Source: Notamacropus eugenii
Lineage: Eukaryota > Chordata > Mammalia > Diprotodontia > Macropodidae
Length of the DNA: 64,000 nucleotides
Assembly: GCF_028372415.1 (NCBI RefSeq)
Contig: NC_092872.1
Coordinates: 512,120,224-512,184,223, forward strand
Reading direction: 5' to 3'
The translations under genes were made by a program, and so were the position numbers. The notes under the pieces were generated by a model. It searched no databases. It was not told where the DNA came from and was given only the letters and a program-made list of their open reading frames with translations. Positions 1 to 10,708 of the stretch are shown one piece after another (positions within the stretch are counted from its first letter, which is position 1; every line of letters starts with the position of its first letter).

Positions 1-540
1 ATTATGCTAGCTAATAATAAGTTGACAGGCAGTAGTTTCTCTTGGTAGCCAAACACAAAATCATGGAGACACTGAATGCTTTAAAGGGAATGCCCCTGAG
101 AGGTGAAAATAAACTGTAATTGAAGTGGGCTAAAAATTTTGAGCTCCTCCTGCTGAGAATAGGGTTCCATCCTGAGACTCAGCTGTCCCTAGCAATCTGG
201 ACAGAGGAATCCACCTCTACCTAGACCACTCTGGTTGATTTTCTTCTATATGAGTTGGGTTGCTTTAAACTTCAGTGGAGGGTACGAGGACATAAGCTCA
301 TTGTTTGGGGGCAGAAATTTACATAGATTAGATTCTGCTTACATTCTAAATAGAAGTAAGATCTCCTAGTGGGGTGGGGTCCTCCCAAGATGGAGGAGCC
401 TTGCCCTTCAGAGACTGGCTGACTGACTATAGGGACTGGTCATTGAATGAGGAAATTTTTAAAAAAAGAAAGAAAGAAAGGTCCAGATCCCAATTTAATA
501 GTTGGTTATTACTATAATAGAAACATTATTTCCTTCAAGA
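1..540. other. no gene or clear repeat recognised
   Basis: No recognisable coding segment or family-level repeat. A short A/GAAA run lies near 460-480, just upstream of the L1 tail that follows. Confidence 0.5.
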
Positions 541-880
541 TCAACAGTTTAGAAAGACTTAGCAACTGATCGACACAATGACCAATCACAATTGCAAAGG
601 ACTCCTGATGACATCTGCTACCAATCTCCTTGTAGAGAGATCACACACTCAGTGCAGATGGAGGAATTTCCTTTCCCTTTCCTTGTTCTTCCTCCTTCTC
701 CTCCTCTTCATCTCCTTCTCCCTTTCCTTTTCCCTCTCATCTAATGTGGAAATTTGTTTTGCCTGACTATATATTTGTTTGATTTTCTTGTCTTCTCAAT
801 GGGTAGAGGAGAGGTGAAGGGGAGAGGATTTGGAACTGATTTTTTTACTTAAAATTTTAAAAGAGAAAAATAAAAATAAT
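541..880 (+). mobile_element. L1 LINE 3' end fragment (older subfamily)
   Basis: This segment has the order seen at the 3' end of the other L1 copies in the window. A 'gcaaaggactcctgatgac' block and a 'gctacc' block come first, then a pyrimidine-rich stretch, then 'aatgtggaaatttgttttgc' and a purine-rich 'gggtagaggagaggtgaagg' segment ending in an A-rich tail. The same blocks occur at 24010-24320, 56930-57240 and 61490-61760. It is 5'-truncated and has no coding capacity. Confidence 0.65.
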
Positions 881-894
881 TTCAAACTCTGAGA

Positions 895-1625
895 GTGTAT
901 TAGCAACTGAGGAATTGGAAAGAGGAAGAAGGGGAACATCTGAATAGGTTTCTTATAGGATGTGACCTTGAATGGTGCTTGAAGGAAACTAGGAATTCCA
1001 TTATTCTGAGATAACAAAAGAATATATTTTAATCACAAGGAAAGACTTGTTGAAAGCCATGGAGGCAGAATGAGGAGTACTATGTGTGGGGAACAGCAAA
1101 CAGGCCAGTTCAGGTAGAACATAAAGTACCTGAAGGAGAATAATGCACCATGAACTTGGAAAGGAGGTTGAAGCCAGATTGCGAAGGGCTTTAAAAGTCA
1201 AAAGAGTTTATATTTTATCCTAGGGGCAGGAGTGAGCTGCAGTAGGTTCTTTAGACCTGTGCTTTAAAAATCATTTCAGTAGCCTTATTTGGAATAGAAG
1301 AGACAAGGAACCCAATTGGGAATCTACTTCATTGGTCAAGGAGAGAGGTGCTGAATCTAAATTAGAATGGTAGTTATATGAGTGGAGTGGAAGAGACAGA
1401 TGGGTGATACCTTGTAGAGGTAGATTAGACCAGAATTGACAGCTAATTTAATGTGAAGTTTGAGGGAGAAGGCAGAGGCCAGGGCAGCTAGAAAAATAGT
1501 AGTTCTCTCAGTAGAAATACAAAAGTATGGAAGAAAAGAGGGTCTTAGGGAAAAGATCATGAGTTCTGTTTTGGACCTGAAGAATTTGAGATATGGGATA
1601 CTGAGCAGCTCTAACTACCTTGCTC
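895..1625 (-). mobile_element. L2 LINE fragment (CR1 clade), reverse orientation
   Basis: Read on the minus strand this is the RT-to-3' part of an L2-type LINE. On the plus strand the diagnostic blocks are 'ccttgaatggtgcttgaagg', 'gcgaagggctttaaaagtca', 'tttatcctaggggcagg', and finally 'gagttctgttttggacctg' near 1561. The same block order recurs at 4550-5650. It is heavily decayed, so open frames here are accidental. Confidence 0.7.
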
Positions 1626-1639
1626 ACAGATTTATCACG

Positions 1640-1700
1640 AGAGATACATTTTGCAAACCTTAAAGTGTTGAATAAAGATGAGACATGATTATGACTTTTC
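1640..1700 (+). repeat. MIR-type SINE 3' tail fragment
   Basis: The segment 'ttttgcaaaccttaaagtg' is the MIR/CORE-SINE tail, also seen at 26550-26590. Only the last ~60 bp remain. Confidence 0.45.
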
Positions 1701-1847
1701 TATTAGGTCTGTAAAGAGGTTGCAAATTGTGTTGGTGGGGGAACTAACTGCAATGTGGAAATCTGTTCTCCTAAAGCACTGAAACCTTAACTGCATAGAC
1801 TTGTTTTTAAAATGGTGTGAGTAAGGTGAATTTTAGTGAAAGGAAGG

Positions 1848-2471
1848 TGGATTTTAGTGTGTGTAAAGTGAATTTCTGTTATTATTTCTTAGAGTTCAGT
1901 TTCCCAGGACCCACAGCCATAACAATCTCCTGTTCCCAGGTACTAGATAGGAGTTCCCACAGTTATGGTTCAGAACATCTCCACCACGCTTGCACAGAGT
2001 TATATAATGGTAAATAATAGAAACATCCACTGTGGCTGTGCAACGAGATACAGGGGTGAGGTGATGTAAACTTGTGAGGTTATTGCTGGCAATATGCCTT
2101 CTTTTTCTGTTGGCCTATAAAGCAGGTGGTTACTAGACAGTGAATGGGGAACCCTTAAGGTTGAAAGCACAAATATTGTGTGTGCCTCAACTGGCCCCTA
2201 TTGAGGCTTCAGGGGATTTAGGGGAATCCCCTGTCTGGATTGTTCCCATAGAGTCATAGGGTTAGTTGCCCCCTCTTCTCTCCGGACCCTTCTCGAAGAG
2301 TGATTAGGGAATGGTTAGGAGTGGTACTCCCCTTATCAGCAATCTTCTGAGAAAACTACACTAGAATAAAGTAAGATTATTACTCCTTTCTTAGTGTCTT
2401 TCCTTTCTGACCAAATCAAGAGTGAACCTGTGCTAGCAGCCATCCTGTGTGCTGTGTTTATCTTTCTTACA
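1848..2471 (+). mobile_element. solo LTR of an endogenous retrovirus-like element, copy 1
   Basis: This is homologous to the reverse complement of 43620-44498. Shared blocks along its length include 'ttcttagagttcag', 'ataacaatctc', 'ggggatttaggg', 'ctagaataaagtaagattat' and 'gagtgaacctgtgctagcag'. It has LTR hallmarks: a TATA-like TATAAA at 2116-2121, a polyadenylation signal AATAAA at 2365-2370, and a TG...CA outline ending in 'ttaca' at 2471. The flanks 'aagg' (before) and 'aatg' (after) could be a decayed 4-bp target duplication. No internal retroviral genes lie next to it, so it is a solo LTR. The 5' boundary is uncertain by about 15 bp. Confidence 0.65.
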
Positions 2472-2610
2472 AATGGAAATAACTGTAACAATAACAGGGA
2501 GCCATTAACTTGGAGAATTGTTCATGTCTTTAATTCTTTTACTAAAGTTACAGAGAAAAGGCCTAAGAAGAACTTTGTTAGGGTATAAATAACTAGATGT
2601 GGAGGCCACT

Positions 2611-2760
2611 AGATTTAGAGCCAGAATGGACCTTATACGTCATCTGGTCTTAGCTTCTTAGTTTAAGTATAAGAAAACTGAGACCCAGAGAGGCCACCCC
2701 ACCAGTAACTAGAAAAGCTTGGATTCAAATAGGGGCCCTTATATCTACTGCAGTTGGTTG
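2611..2760 (-). repeat. MIR-like SINE, reverse orientation
   Basis: The plus strand reads 'agatttagagccagaatgg', then 'gaaaactgagacccagagagg', then 'cttggattcaaatagg'. This is the reversed SINE pattern seen better preserved at 26630-26818 and 42296-42470. Confidence 0.6.
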
Positions 2761-3167
2761 GAGGTCACTGAATCCCTGTTTTCTCAGCACACCTGGTACC
2801 ACCATACCAATTGAATAAAAAAAAAATAGTGAATAGCTAATAATTTTCTCTGAGCCTAGTCCAAAGCGTTATCTCTCTTCTCTAAACCCTTATTCTCTGT
2901 CCCATTTATTGGTCATGCTAAAGAGACTAATTTTGTTACTGAACTATCCCTTGGCCTGTTCTGTCTTCCAAGTAAATTATCAGGTTCCCAGAACTCTTAT
3001 TGTTTTTCCAGTCTCTTATCACACAGCTAACCATATCTTTATATACTTCATATTGGTCTCATATTGGTATTGCTATGCTAAGCTCCAAAGGTGGGGACTT
3101 CTCATGTCTCCTATAGTTAGATAAGTACTTGTTGATTGATGTCTAGAAGAGGAAGGAACATTTAGGT

Positions 3168-3348
3168 TGCATGATTTTATTTTTTTAATTAATTGATTTG
3201 TTTTCAGTTTTCTACAATCACTTCCACAAGTCTTACATTTTCTACCCGTTCCTCCCCCTTCCCTTCCCAAGACAGCATGCAATCTTACATGGGTGCTACA
3301 CATACATTCTTATTAACCACATTTTCATATTAGTCATGCATGAGTTTA
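3168..3348 (-). mobile_element. 5'-truncated L1 3' end, reverse, with target site duplication
   Basis: Bases 3180-3336 are the reverse complement of the last ~155 bp of the L1 3'UTR: 'ctacacatacattcttatta' and 'cacattttcatattagtcatg' match the complement of 16340-16380. It is flanked by 'tgcatgatttta' (3168-3179) and 'tgcatgagttta' (3337-3348), 11 of 12 identical, and has a T-rich (poly-A on its own strand) end at the left. This is a typical short L1 retrotransposition product. Confidence 0.75.
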
Positions 3349-3915
3349 AAGAGTCATTTAATATGGGATAAGAACCAACTATGAGTTCTGGGAATTGAAA
3401 AGGTGGAGGGCCTGGGGGATCTTTTCTATGTAAAGGGGCAGGGATGTGGTAGAGAAATAAAGAGGGAAATGACTGCAGGGAGACTACCAGACTAACATCT
3501 ATTCTTGAAAGATAAATATAAATTGAATTCTGTTTAAATTCCCTGACTCCTATGACTATATTATAGAGGAGTTGGAGATACTCAGCTAATTCCTCTGGAC
3601 ATTTTAGTGGGGTGGTCATAGGAAACAAATTCATAGCAGTTCCCTACTTCAAAGTTTACACAAGCTCTCTCCATAGAAGCATCTATTGAACTTAACCAGG
3701 CCACTCATTAAAAGACCATCAGTATCCACAGCAACCTGAATTCTCCTCAGTTGACTCCACAGGCCTGATCTTAGCTGCATAGCCCAGTAGGTCCCTTTTG
3801 AAAAAGGTCAATTAGTCTTAGTTCAGGTCACTTCTTTTGTCTGATAGGACTGGAGTGGGGATCCTAACTAATTCTGGTTGTTCTTTAGTTTTGACCTCAA
3901 CTCTGCTAGATAGTA
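3349..3915. other. unassigned AT-rich DNA
   Basis: I recognise no repeat family. A reverse-strand open frame here (about 112 codons) runs into the L1 tail on its right-hand part and has no splice or start context, so I do not call it coding. Confidence 0.4.
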
Positions 3916-3917
3916 AA

Positions 3918-4075
3918 ATGAGAAGCACTGGATTCTGCAAGCAAGGTACTTGAATATAAAGCATAGCTCTATGATTTGCCACCTGTGTGATCTGAAGCAA
4001 ATTGTTTTCCTTCTTTGGGCTTCAGCTTCCATATCTATGAAATGATGGGGTAAATTAAGACTAAATCCTATAAAT
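3918..4075 (+). repeat. MIR-like SINE
   Basis: Contains the forward SINE core: 'cacctgtgtgatctgaagcaa', a 'ggcttcagcttcc' block and 'atctatgaaatgatgggg', in the same order as other forward copies such as 9932-10104. Confidence 0.55.
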
Positions 4076-4142
4076 CGTATAGGTATTATCCATAGCAGAA
4101 GCCCACTAGTGATCTGCTCCTTCCCATCTCAACACGACAATT

Positions 4143-4157
4143 AACAAACCTACAAAA
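4143..4157 (+). repeat. poly-A tract
   Basis: An uninterrupted run of A followed by 'ggg'. The surrounding ~450 bp shows no recognised repeat. Confidence 0.8.
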
Positions 4158-4549
4158 AAAAAAAAAAGGGAGGGTATTTTGATTGGAAAGTGGTGAGAGT
4201 ACACACCCCTCTCACATCCTATTTTTCTTTTACTCAGTCCTTTCCGTTTGGCTTGGCAGCTTTTCTTTTGTATAACAGACTTCTTTTGTCTAGGGAACAA
4301 TAGACACAGAATGAAAGTGTGAAAAAAATTAGCATAAAAATGGGCATATTCCCTTTATGCTCACAGATCCATGCTGGAAATACCATTTTCCCACTCATTG
4401 TATTCATAGAAATGGCTTAGGTAAAAAATGGATTTAACGACTTCCCCCCATTGATGGGACAGTAACTTAAAATAATGAACCATTTATCCATTTATGAAAT
4501 GGAGTGCTGTTAAACAACAAATTCAATTAAAGGCATCAATTAATGTACA

Positions 4550-5160
4550 GGATAGTGTATTAGTGATACAAAGGAAAAGAATGTTGAGGTCCTGCCCACA
4601 AAGCACATATGCTATTTAATTGGGGAGTATAAAATCCACAGATAAGTAATTCAAAGTGACTCCAAGATAAAGCAAGTATTAACAAGGTAGGATGGAAAAA
4701 ATGTGCTGGAGATGGTGAACAGGGGCTTTGAAAAAGTTGGGATTCTATGATTTAGAGGTGAGAAGAAAATATACTGCAGCAATAGGGGCTAACTAAGGAA
4801 CAAAACAAAGGAGGAAGATTGAATTCTGCATATCAAGACAGTTCAGATGAAATGGCCTATTCATAAAAGGCAGTAATATTCAATAAGACTGGAAAAGGAA
4901 GAGAGAGCTACATTTGAAGGCCTTTAAATGCTAGACTGAAGAATTATTATTTTTTCCTAGAAAAAAAGGGAGGCACTGAACATTTTTGCATATGGGAATG
5001 AAAATGTCTTTAGATTTGTGCTTTAGGAACTTGACAGCTTAAAGGAAAATGGATAGGAAAATGGTGAGACTTGAAAAGGTGAGGAAGACAATTAAAAGAA
5101 TATTGCAATACTCCAGACAAAAAGAGATAAGAGCTTTAATCAGTGAGGAGGCTTTGCGAG
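4550..5160 (-). mobile_element. L2 LINE 3' region, reverse, segment A
   Basis: The plus strand shows the reverse-L2 block order: a 'gtcctgcccacaaagcac' block, 'gaaggcctttaaatgctag', 'gatttgtgctttaggaactt', 'atattgcaatactccag'. It is directly followed by a second copy of part of the same region (segment B), so it is one member of a small L2 mosaic. Confidence 0.65.
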
Positions 5161-5209
5161 TAGAAAATCGATCAACTAGCATTTGCTAAGTATCTAGTCA
5201 ACATATATG

Positions 5210-5650
5210 TTGGGTTATATTTTCAGATCTGCATTTTAGGAACATCAATTTAACAGCTGAATGGAGGATGGGTTGGAATTAAGAGACTTAAGGTAGAGAA
5301 AACAACCAGAAGGCTATTGCAACAGTTTAAGCATGAAGTGATGAGGGCATGGTTGGCAGGGTTAGAGCAGAGAAGAGGAATATATAAGAGATGTTAGGAA
5401 GACAGAAATGACAATACTTAACTATTGATTGACTCTGGGGCTGGGGTTTGAAAGTGAGTGAGGAGTTGAAGATGTTACCTAGGTTGAGAGCATAGGTGAC
5501 TGGGAGCATGATAGCACTCTCAATAATAACAGGGAAATTAGGAGGAGATGTTATAGCAGTAGAACTGGAAAAATCTTGCCAACTGACTAGACATAGGGAG
5601 AGAGAAAAGAAGGTGAGAACAATTTCAAGGTTGCAAAGCTTGAAATTCAA
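5210..5650 (-). mobile_element. L2 LINE, reverse, segments B and C (repeated pieces)
   Basis: Segment B (about 5210-5548) repeats the end of segment A: 'gatctgcattttaggaac' and 'gctattgcaacagtttaa' correspond to 'gatttgtgctttaggaac' and 'atattgcaatactccag'. B continues with 'gtgactgggagcatgatagc'. Segment C (about 5548-5650) then repeats a block already present in B: 'ccaactgactagacataggg' with 'caaggttgcaaagc' resembles 5400-5490. All three lie in the same orientation, pointing to local duplication or separate L2 insertions rather than one continuous copy. Confidence 0.55.
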
Positions 5651-5754
5651 CATTCCATTCAATTCAAGACTGGCAAGACATTAAGATTGATACTGAGGAT
5701 AACAAAAAGGACATTTATAACTTCTATTCAGAAGCTTATAAACTAACATAACAA

Positions 5755-6060
5755 GTTTGTTCATCTACACATATTTTTTGGTAATGCCCATCCTAAGGTA
5801 GTTGGGACTAAAAATTCCTTTTTGTCCTTTATATAGCCATTGCCTATCCCACTATTCTTTCCAATTTTGATATAAGGTTCTTCCCCACCTCTGTTCTGTT
5901 GTTCATGCCATTTCTCATACATGGAATGATCTTCCTTCTCCTCTTCATTTATTGCAATCTCACCCATCCACAAAATCCAAAGCTTATTTTGATCCTCCTG
6001 GAAACTCCTCTACTCTAACTCTTTTGTCCACCATTGACCACTAATCCTATAATACCTAGA
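5755..6060 (+). mobile_element. L2 LINE 3' fragment, forward
   Basis: The segment around 5900-6010 ('catgccatttctcatacatgg', 'ttgatcctcctggaaactcc') follows the L2 forward order 'catgcctggaatg ... cacctcctccaggaagc'. It lies next to reverse-oriented L2 pieces. Confidence 0.5.
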
Positions 6061-7080
6061 CATTACTAGTAGGACATCAGGACCATGGTCAGGGCAAAAT
6101 AGCACCAAGGAGTTTTCAGAAGCATATGAAATATAGTCAAATTTGATTGCAAGGTGATCATAAATTAGAAATCATAATATACCTTAAAAATAGAGACCAT
6201 GCATATGCATTGATTTGCTGAAAGCAGAACACTTGCCAGAGGATTAGAACCTTAGGCCACTATAAACTGACTCTAGATGGAAATCAAATGGACCAGAGGA
6301 AGGCAAGGAAGATGACCCTGATGACAATTAAAGGAAAAGACTATTGGTTATTGAAACAAATGTGGGAACTAATGATCTTTACTAGGAAGTTTTTGTTTAT
6401 CCTCAATGATGAACAATCCGAGTCAAAAAGGCCAGGTGTCTAATGAAATGGTATTTCTTATTTGTTTCATCTGCTTTTCCAAAGACAATCTATGAGCTAT
6501 ATTTTCACCAAGATATAACTTACTTGTTTTGGTTTTCTTTATAATAAGAATGTCAATATTGTTGTAATTCATTTTCTTTTTTATCTATCAACTCACTGAT
6601 TATTGAACAAATATCCCACATTTAGAGCACCAATGGCTACATTAACATTTATAGCCAATGTAAAAAATTGTGATTCTTAGCAACTTCTGACCCCTTTTCT
6701 GCTAGTCTATTATAATCACTATGGAAGTTCAAGGGAGCCATGTCAGTCTGAGGGTCATTCTGCATTTTTTTTTCTCACCTTGAGTTATCTTGTCGTAGCC
6801 AAAGAATTTAGCACCTTTTAGCAAACTTACTTATAAGGTACTACTTCATAGTTAGATGGGCTATCCTGACATAGAAATATGACTGCTAGAATTATTCTCT
6901 AATTATTCTTGCCAACTTGTTAGAAACTTTCAAAGTTGACATTCTCCTTGTATATCAATCAAAAAATAGGTTACCTCCACACCATGGTGAGACATTAATG
7001 TAGTACTTTTATGAATTAATATTTTACATTATATTTCTGTATACTTATGTCTTTTCTGTTAATAAAACATATTGAAGCAA
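6061..7080. other. unassigned AT-rich DNA
   Basis: About 1 kb with no repeat family, splice-bounded open frame or regulatory motif that I can support. Confidence 0.4.
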
Positions 7081-7084
7081 ACTA

Positions 7085-7250
7085 ACTTAGTGATCACAGT
7101 GCTAAACTTGGATTCAGGAGTTCTAGGTTAAAATCTAAACTTAATTACTTGTGTTATCTTGGTCAAGTCACTTAGAAACTCTTTTTTCTTAGTTGGAAAA
7201 TGAAGATATTAATCCTATACACCTCACTGGATTATTATATGAATTAAATA
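7085..7250 (+). repeat. MIR-type SINE
   Basis: Forward MIR order: 'gtgctaaacttggattcagg', then 'gtcaagtcacttagaaac', 'agttggaaaatgaagat' and 'tgaattaaata'. The TG repeat at 7257-7276 directly follows. Confidence 0.7.
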
Positions 7251-7256
7251 CATAGA

Positions 7257-7282
7257 CATGTGTGTGTGTGTGTGTCTGTGTA
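7257..7282. repeat. (TG)n microsatellite
   Basis: Ten TG units interrupted once by a C, at the 3' edge of the MIR copy. Confidence 0.85.
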
Positions 7283-7349
7283 GTTCATACAATAATCCTA
7301 CAGACAGAGAAATAGAGACTACAGAGTTAAAAAGGGAGAGACAGGTCTG

Positions 7350-7950
7350 GATTTCTTTTAGAAATTTACAAGACTGTTTTACTTACCCTAGCTTCCCATG
7401 AAAACAAATATCCATACTTTCCAATATTAATTTTACTAATGTGGCTATATGGAAAAGAGTCATGAAATACCACAGCCACCAAAGAGTTGAAGATGAGCAT
7501 TATAATACAGGGTAATGTAGAGGCCCATGGTAGGTGAGTAGGATGTACCACTCAGCTAATAATGAACAAAAATATGTAAGAAAGAATAAGAGAGTGAATG
7601 AATGAAATAAAGAGGAAAAGATATCTTCAGTTGTATGGTAGGTAAAGATCAACTTGTCACATGGCAAGAGTGAGGGGTCACAAGTGTATAACCAGAGTGC
7701 CCTAGTGATATCTGCCACTGTCAGAAAAAATTGATGAAGGCCTCCAGAGTTGGACATTCAGCATTACCATAGGGTTCACTCTTATTTGAAAGATCATGGA
7801 CAAGAGCTGAATAAATGAACAGCATGGATGATCTTCAATCTGTGTCACTGGTACAAATCTAGAATCAGTGAGATCCTGAATTCATTCAAGTATTTGAAAA
7901 TTACACTGACCTTCCTCTTATCATGAAGATAAAAATGGGTACCTTAATAA
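7350..7950. other. unassigned DNA
   Basis: No repeat family or gene feature recognised. Short reverse-strand frames of 61 and 85 codons overlap here, with no splice context. Confidence 0.35.
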
Positions 7951-7959
7951 TTAATTACC

Positions 7960-8790
7960 CAGATATAAAAGAATTATGAAAAACAGAGGTTTACTATGCA
8001 ATATTGACCTATATGATGAGCCCAGCTAAGAATTCCTTGTGTTTCAAAAAAATAATAATAAAGATCATTTGGAAGAATAAAAGGTCAGGAAGTTCAAAAA
8101 AACCAGGGGAAAAAAAAGATATAAAGGAAGTAGTTTCAGCAATATCAAAGTTTAGACTATACTAAAGGGTAAGGGCATTGTTGAAGTGTAAAAAGGATAA
8201 TCTTGACTACTTTAGATTGAAATTTTCCTTTATAAATAAAACCTATGTAGCCAAGAATAGAAGGAATGCAGAAAATTGGAGGAAAAACATCTCACAGACA
8301 ATCTCTCAAATAGGATGTGATTGGGTTGGAATATAGCTGTGGTATGGGAAATGATGAGCTAGTTGATTTAGAAAAACATGGAAAGATTTGAATTTATGAA
8401 GGAAAATGCTATCCACCTTAAGAAATACAGATTGTAGGAGGAAATAAGCATAGTGTGGTCATATATGTGTGTGTGTGTGTTTATAGATATCTATGCAAAG
8501 GTATGTACATTCATGCTTTATTGTAGCTTTCTTTGCATATTAAGGGGGAGGAAGGTTAAAAAATTAAGTAAAAAGTACCCAGCAGAGAACAAAGAAAACC
8601 AACAAAGAAACAAACAAAAAGAGTTGGGCAGCTTTGAAAGCAATGTATAGTATTTTAATTATTACATAGTTTTTTTCTTGAAAAGCTAATTTATTGTTTT
8701 ATATTGAATCCTCTCTTATGTTGTGCTGTGTACATGGCAATTATTTTTCTCATTTTTTATTGAACCTTAAAATCTTTCAAAATTTCCAAA
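7960..8790 (+). mobile_element. L1 LINE with several internal deletions
   Basis: Collinear pieces of L1 occur with the intervening parts missing. About 8060-8165 matches the late ORF2 region 'ggaagaataaaaggtcagg'. About 8190-8310 matches the 'ttgactactttagattgaaa' ... 'ccaagaatagaaggaatgc' block (compare 15340-15430). About 8320-8410 matches the ORF2 end ('agaaaaacatggaaagattt'). From 8430 onward is 3'UTR with a TG repeat and 'ttgtgctgtgtacatggc'. No open frame survives. Confidence 0.65.
8465..8480. repeat. short (TG)n inside an L1 3'UTR
   Basis: Eight TG units within the L1 3'UTR described at 7960-8790. Confidence 0.75.
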
Positions 8791-9419
8791 AGAGAAAGAA
8801 CTACTTCTCTTACTGTTAGGAAGAAATGTGAAGTAGAATGATCTCAAGAATTTGTCATAAAGCATCCAAGTTGCTCTGAGTTATTATAGTGAGGCAAAGT
8901 AAAGGAAGAAATGACTATTGGAAGAGGACTGTAATAGTACAAGCATTCTTGAAAAGAAAACTGTTTGTAAATTGAATCCTTCCCCCCCCCCTTACTTCTA
9001 TTATTATGCTAGAAATTTGTCATCTTGATTTCTGATTGATCTGATTGATCAAGTGGAAATGGCTCCCAACACAGTCTCTCCCCTCCTGATTGTCAAGCAT
9101 GAATGATGTGTAGACACCTAAATGAGAGTGGAGAAAGCTATTTGATGGAAAGTTGCAATGAATCTTTTTATAAATTGAGTCATCCTTTTTTTATTTAAAT
9201 ACTCACCCTGTACTTTATTTGATTATTTCAAAGTTTTAATCTGTTGAGTTTTCTTAAAGCAACCTGTCTATAAACCTCTAAGCATATTCAATAAAGTCAT
9301 ATTGAATACTTAAAGAAGGAAAAGTATCTCCTGAATTATAGATGACAATCAATGTGGCAAAGTGGAGAGAAGGCTAGCATAGAGTCAACTGGCTCAAGTC
9401 TTGTCCTGCCCCTCTACCA
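8791..9419. other. unassigned DNA with poly-C tract
   Basis: A run of about 11 C lies at 8982-8992, and the phrase 'tgattgatctgattgatc' (9034-9051) is a small internal direct repeat. No gene is seen. Confidence 0.4.
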
Positions 9420-9425
9420 TACACA

Positions 9426-9484
<59 letters not shown>
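9420..9484. repeat. (CA)n microsatellite
   Basis: About 30 CA units with one early interruption ('cacat'). Translations across it are meaningless histidine-threonine runs. Confidence 0.95.
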
Positions 9485-9486
<2 letters not shown>

Positions 9487-9559
9487 TGGGTTTATCAGGA
9501 AGTCATTGAATCTCTCAATTACCTACATAATTTAAACAATAAATTATAGATGAGTACAA

Positions 9560-9830
9560 TCAATCAACCAATATTTAAGTACCTACCACTGTACATGTTA
9601 GATGCAGTGCTAGACACTGATAAAACTAAGGCCAAAAATTAAATCATGGAACTTATATTCTGTTAGGAAAAAATGCATACATATGAGAATATATGACATA
9701 GATATGATATAAACACAAGGTAATTTTAAGGAGAGGCATTAGCATCTGGGGTTTGGGAATGTCAGAAAAAGCTCACTTAGGAGGTAGTGTGTCCTTGATC
9801 TGCATCTGTAGGAGAATTTTCTATACCAGA
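9560..9830 (-). mobile_element. L2 LINE 3' end, reverse
   Basis: The plus strand begins 'caatcaaccaatatttaag', then 'gcagtgctagacactgata' and 'ggaacttatattctgttagg', and later 'tagcatctggggtttggg'. This is the reversed L2 3' end order (end of element first). Confidence 0.65.
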
Positions 9831-9931
9831 GGTTCTGGACACCAGTGAAACCATAGGCCTAGATGTTTCTTATACCCCCAGCATACGCTGAGGGATGGCA
9901 TAAAATATAGCTTAAAAATTGTAAGCATTGT

Positions 9932-10114
9932 TGATAGAAATAAGAGCATTGAACTTGGAGTCAATGGACTTGGGTTTGATATTCATTCCTGCTGCTCACT
10001 AGCTGTGTAACCATGGCTAAATTATTTATCCTACCTGAACCACAATTTCCTCATCTCTAAAATGGAAACATTTTTTGTATTACCCACTTTACAAGATTGT
10101 CATGAAGAAAATGT
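9932..10114 (+). repeat. MIR-type SINE, 5' part, split by the L1 insertion
   Basis: Forward MIR: 'gcattgaacttggagtcaat', 'gctcactagctgtgtaacc', 'tcctcatctctaaaatgg'. It breaks off at 'aagaaaatgt' (10105-10114), the L1 target duplication. Its missing tail is found 6.4 kb downstream at 16526-16585, so MIR and L1 are nested. Confidence 0.8.
10105..10114 (+). repeat. target site duplication, 5' copy
   Basis: 'aagaaaatgt', identical to 16526-16535, directly before the L1 5' end. Confidence 0.8.
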
Positions 10115-10137
10115 GTTGCTACTTAAACTTCCAGGAG

Positions 10138-10149
10138 CCAAGATGGTGG
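10138..10149 (+). promoter_or_regulatory. YY1-like site at the L1 5' end
   Basis: 'ccaagatggtgg' lies 24 bp inside the element start. In human L1 a YY1 site with an AAGATGG core near the 5' end helps position transcription starts. A similar role here is inferred from position and motif only. Confidence 0.45.
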
Positions 10150-10708
10150 AGAGATTTGTAAATGTTCTACCCTTCCCCTTGTTGACCTTGAAAAACCCAG
10201 AGAATATTTCCCCAGGAAAAGTTGCAAAGGGGGGTCCCTCTTGCTGTGCCTGAAAGGGACTAGTGTAGGACCAGAGCTGTTCCAGACAGCCACACCTCAG
10301 AAAACCAGGATCCTGAACCCCAGGGGGGTGGAGCCCATAATCACCAACACCAGGAAACCAAGTGTGCCTCAGCACAGCCAAGGGAATAGAGAAGACACTG
10401 GTGCAGACAGGGTTCACCAGCCACTGAACTTACCTATGATCTAGCTCAGGAGAGGAGAACTGCTGTGGCCAGATCACTCTTCTTGCACACTTAACAGAGC
10501 TAGCTCCAGGGTAATTCAGGGGAAACTCAGAAACACTTCACCTGGTTTGGCACACCAGCCAGCTCAGCGCCAGCTAAGCTGCAGCATTTTAGCTTCCAGC
10601 TGAAAGAACCAGAAGCCACAGCACACAAACCCTCAAGTTCTAAGCACAGAGTCCCCTGTGCCCCAGAAGCAGAAATCCAATTTAAAGTCCAGGAAAAGGG
10701 TGATCATC

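Noticed and set aside
3296-3634. 112-codon reverse frame
   Set aside because: Its edge overlaps a reverse L1 tail, and there is no start, splice or conservation evidence.
9352-9549. 65-codon frame
   Set aside because: Its middle is a Thr-His run from the CA rep eat; no gene context.
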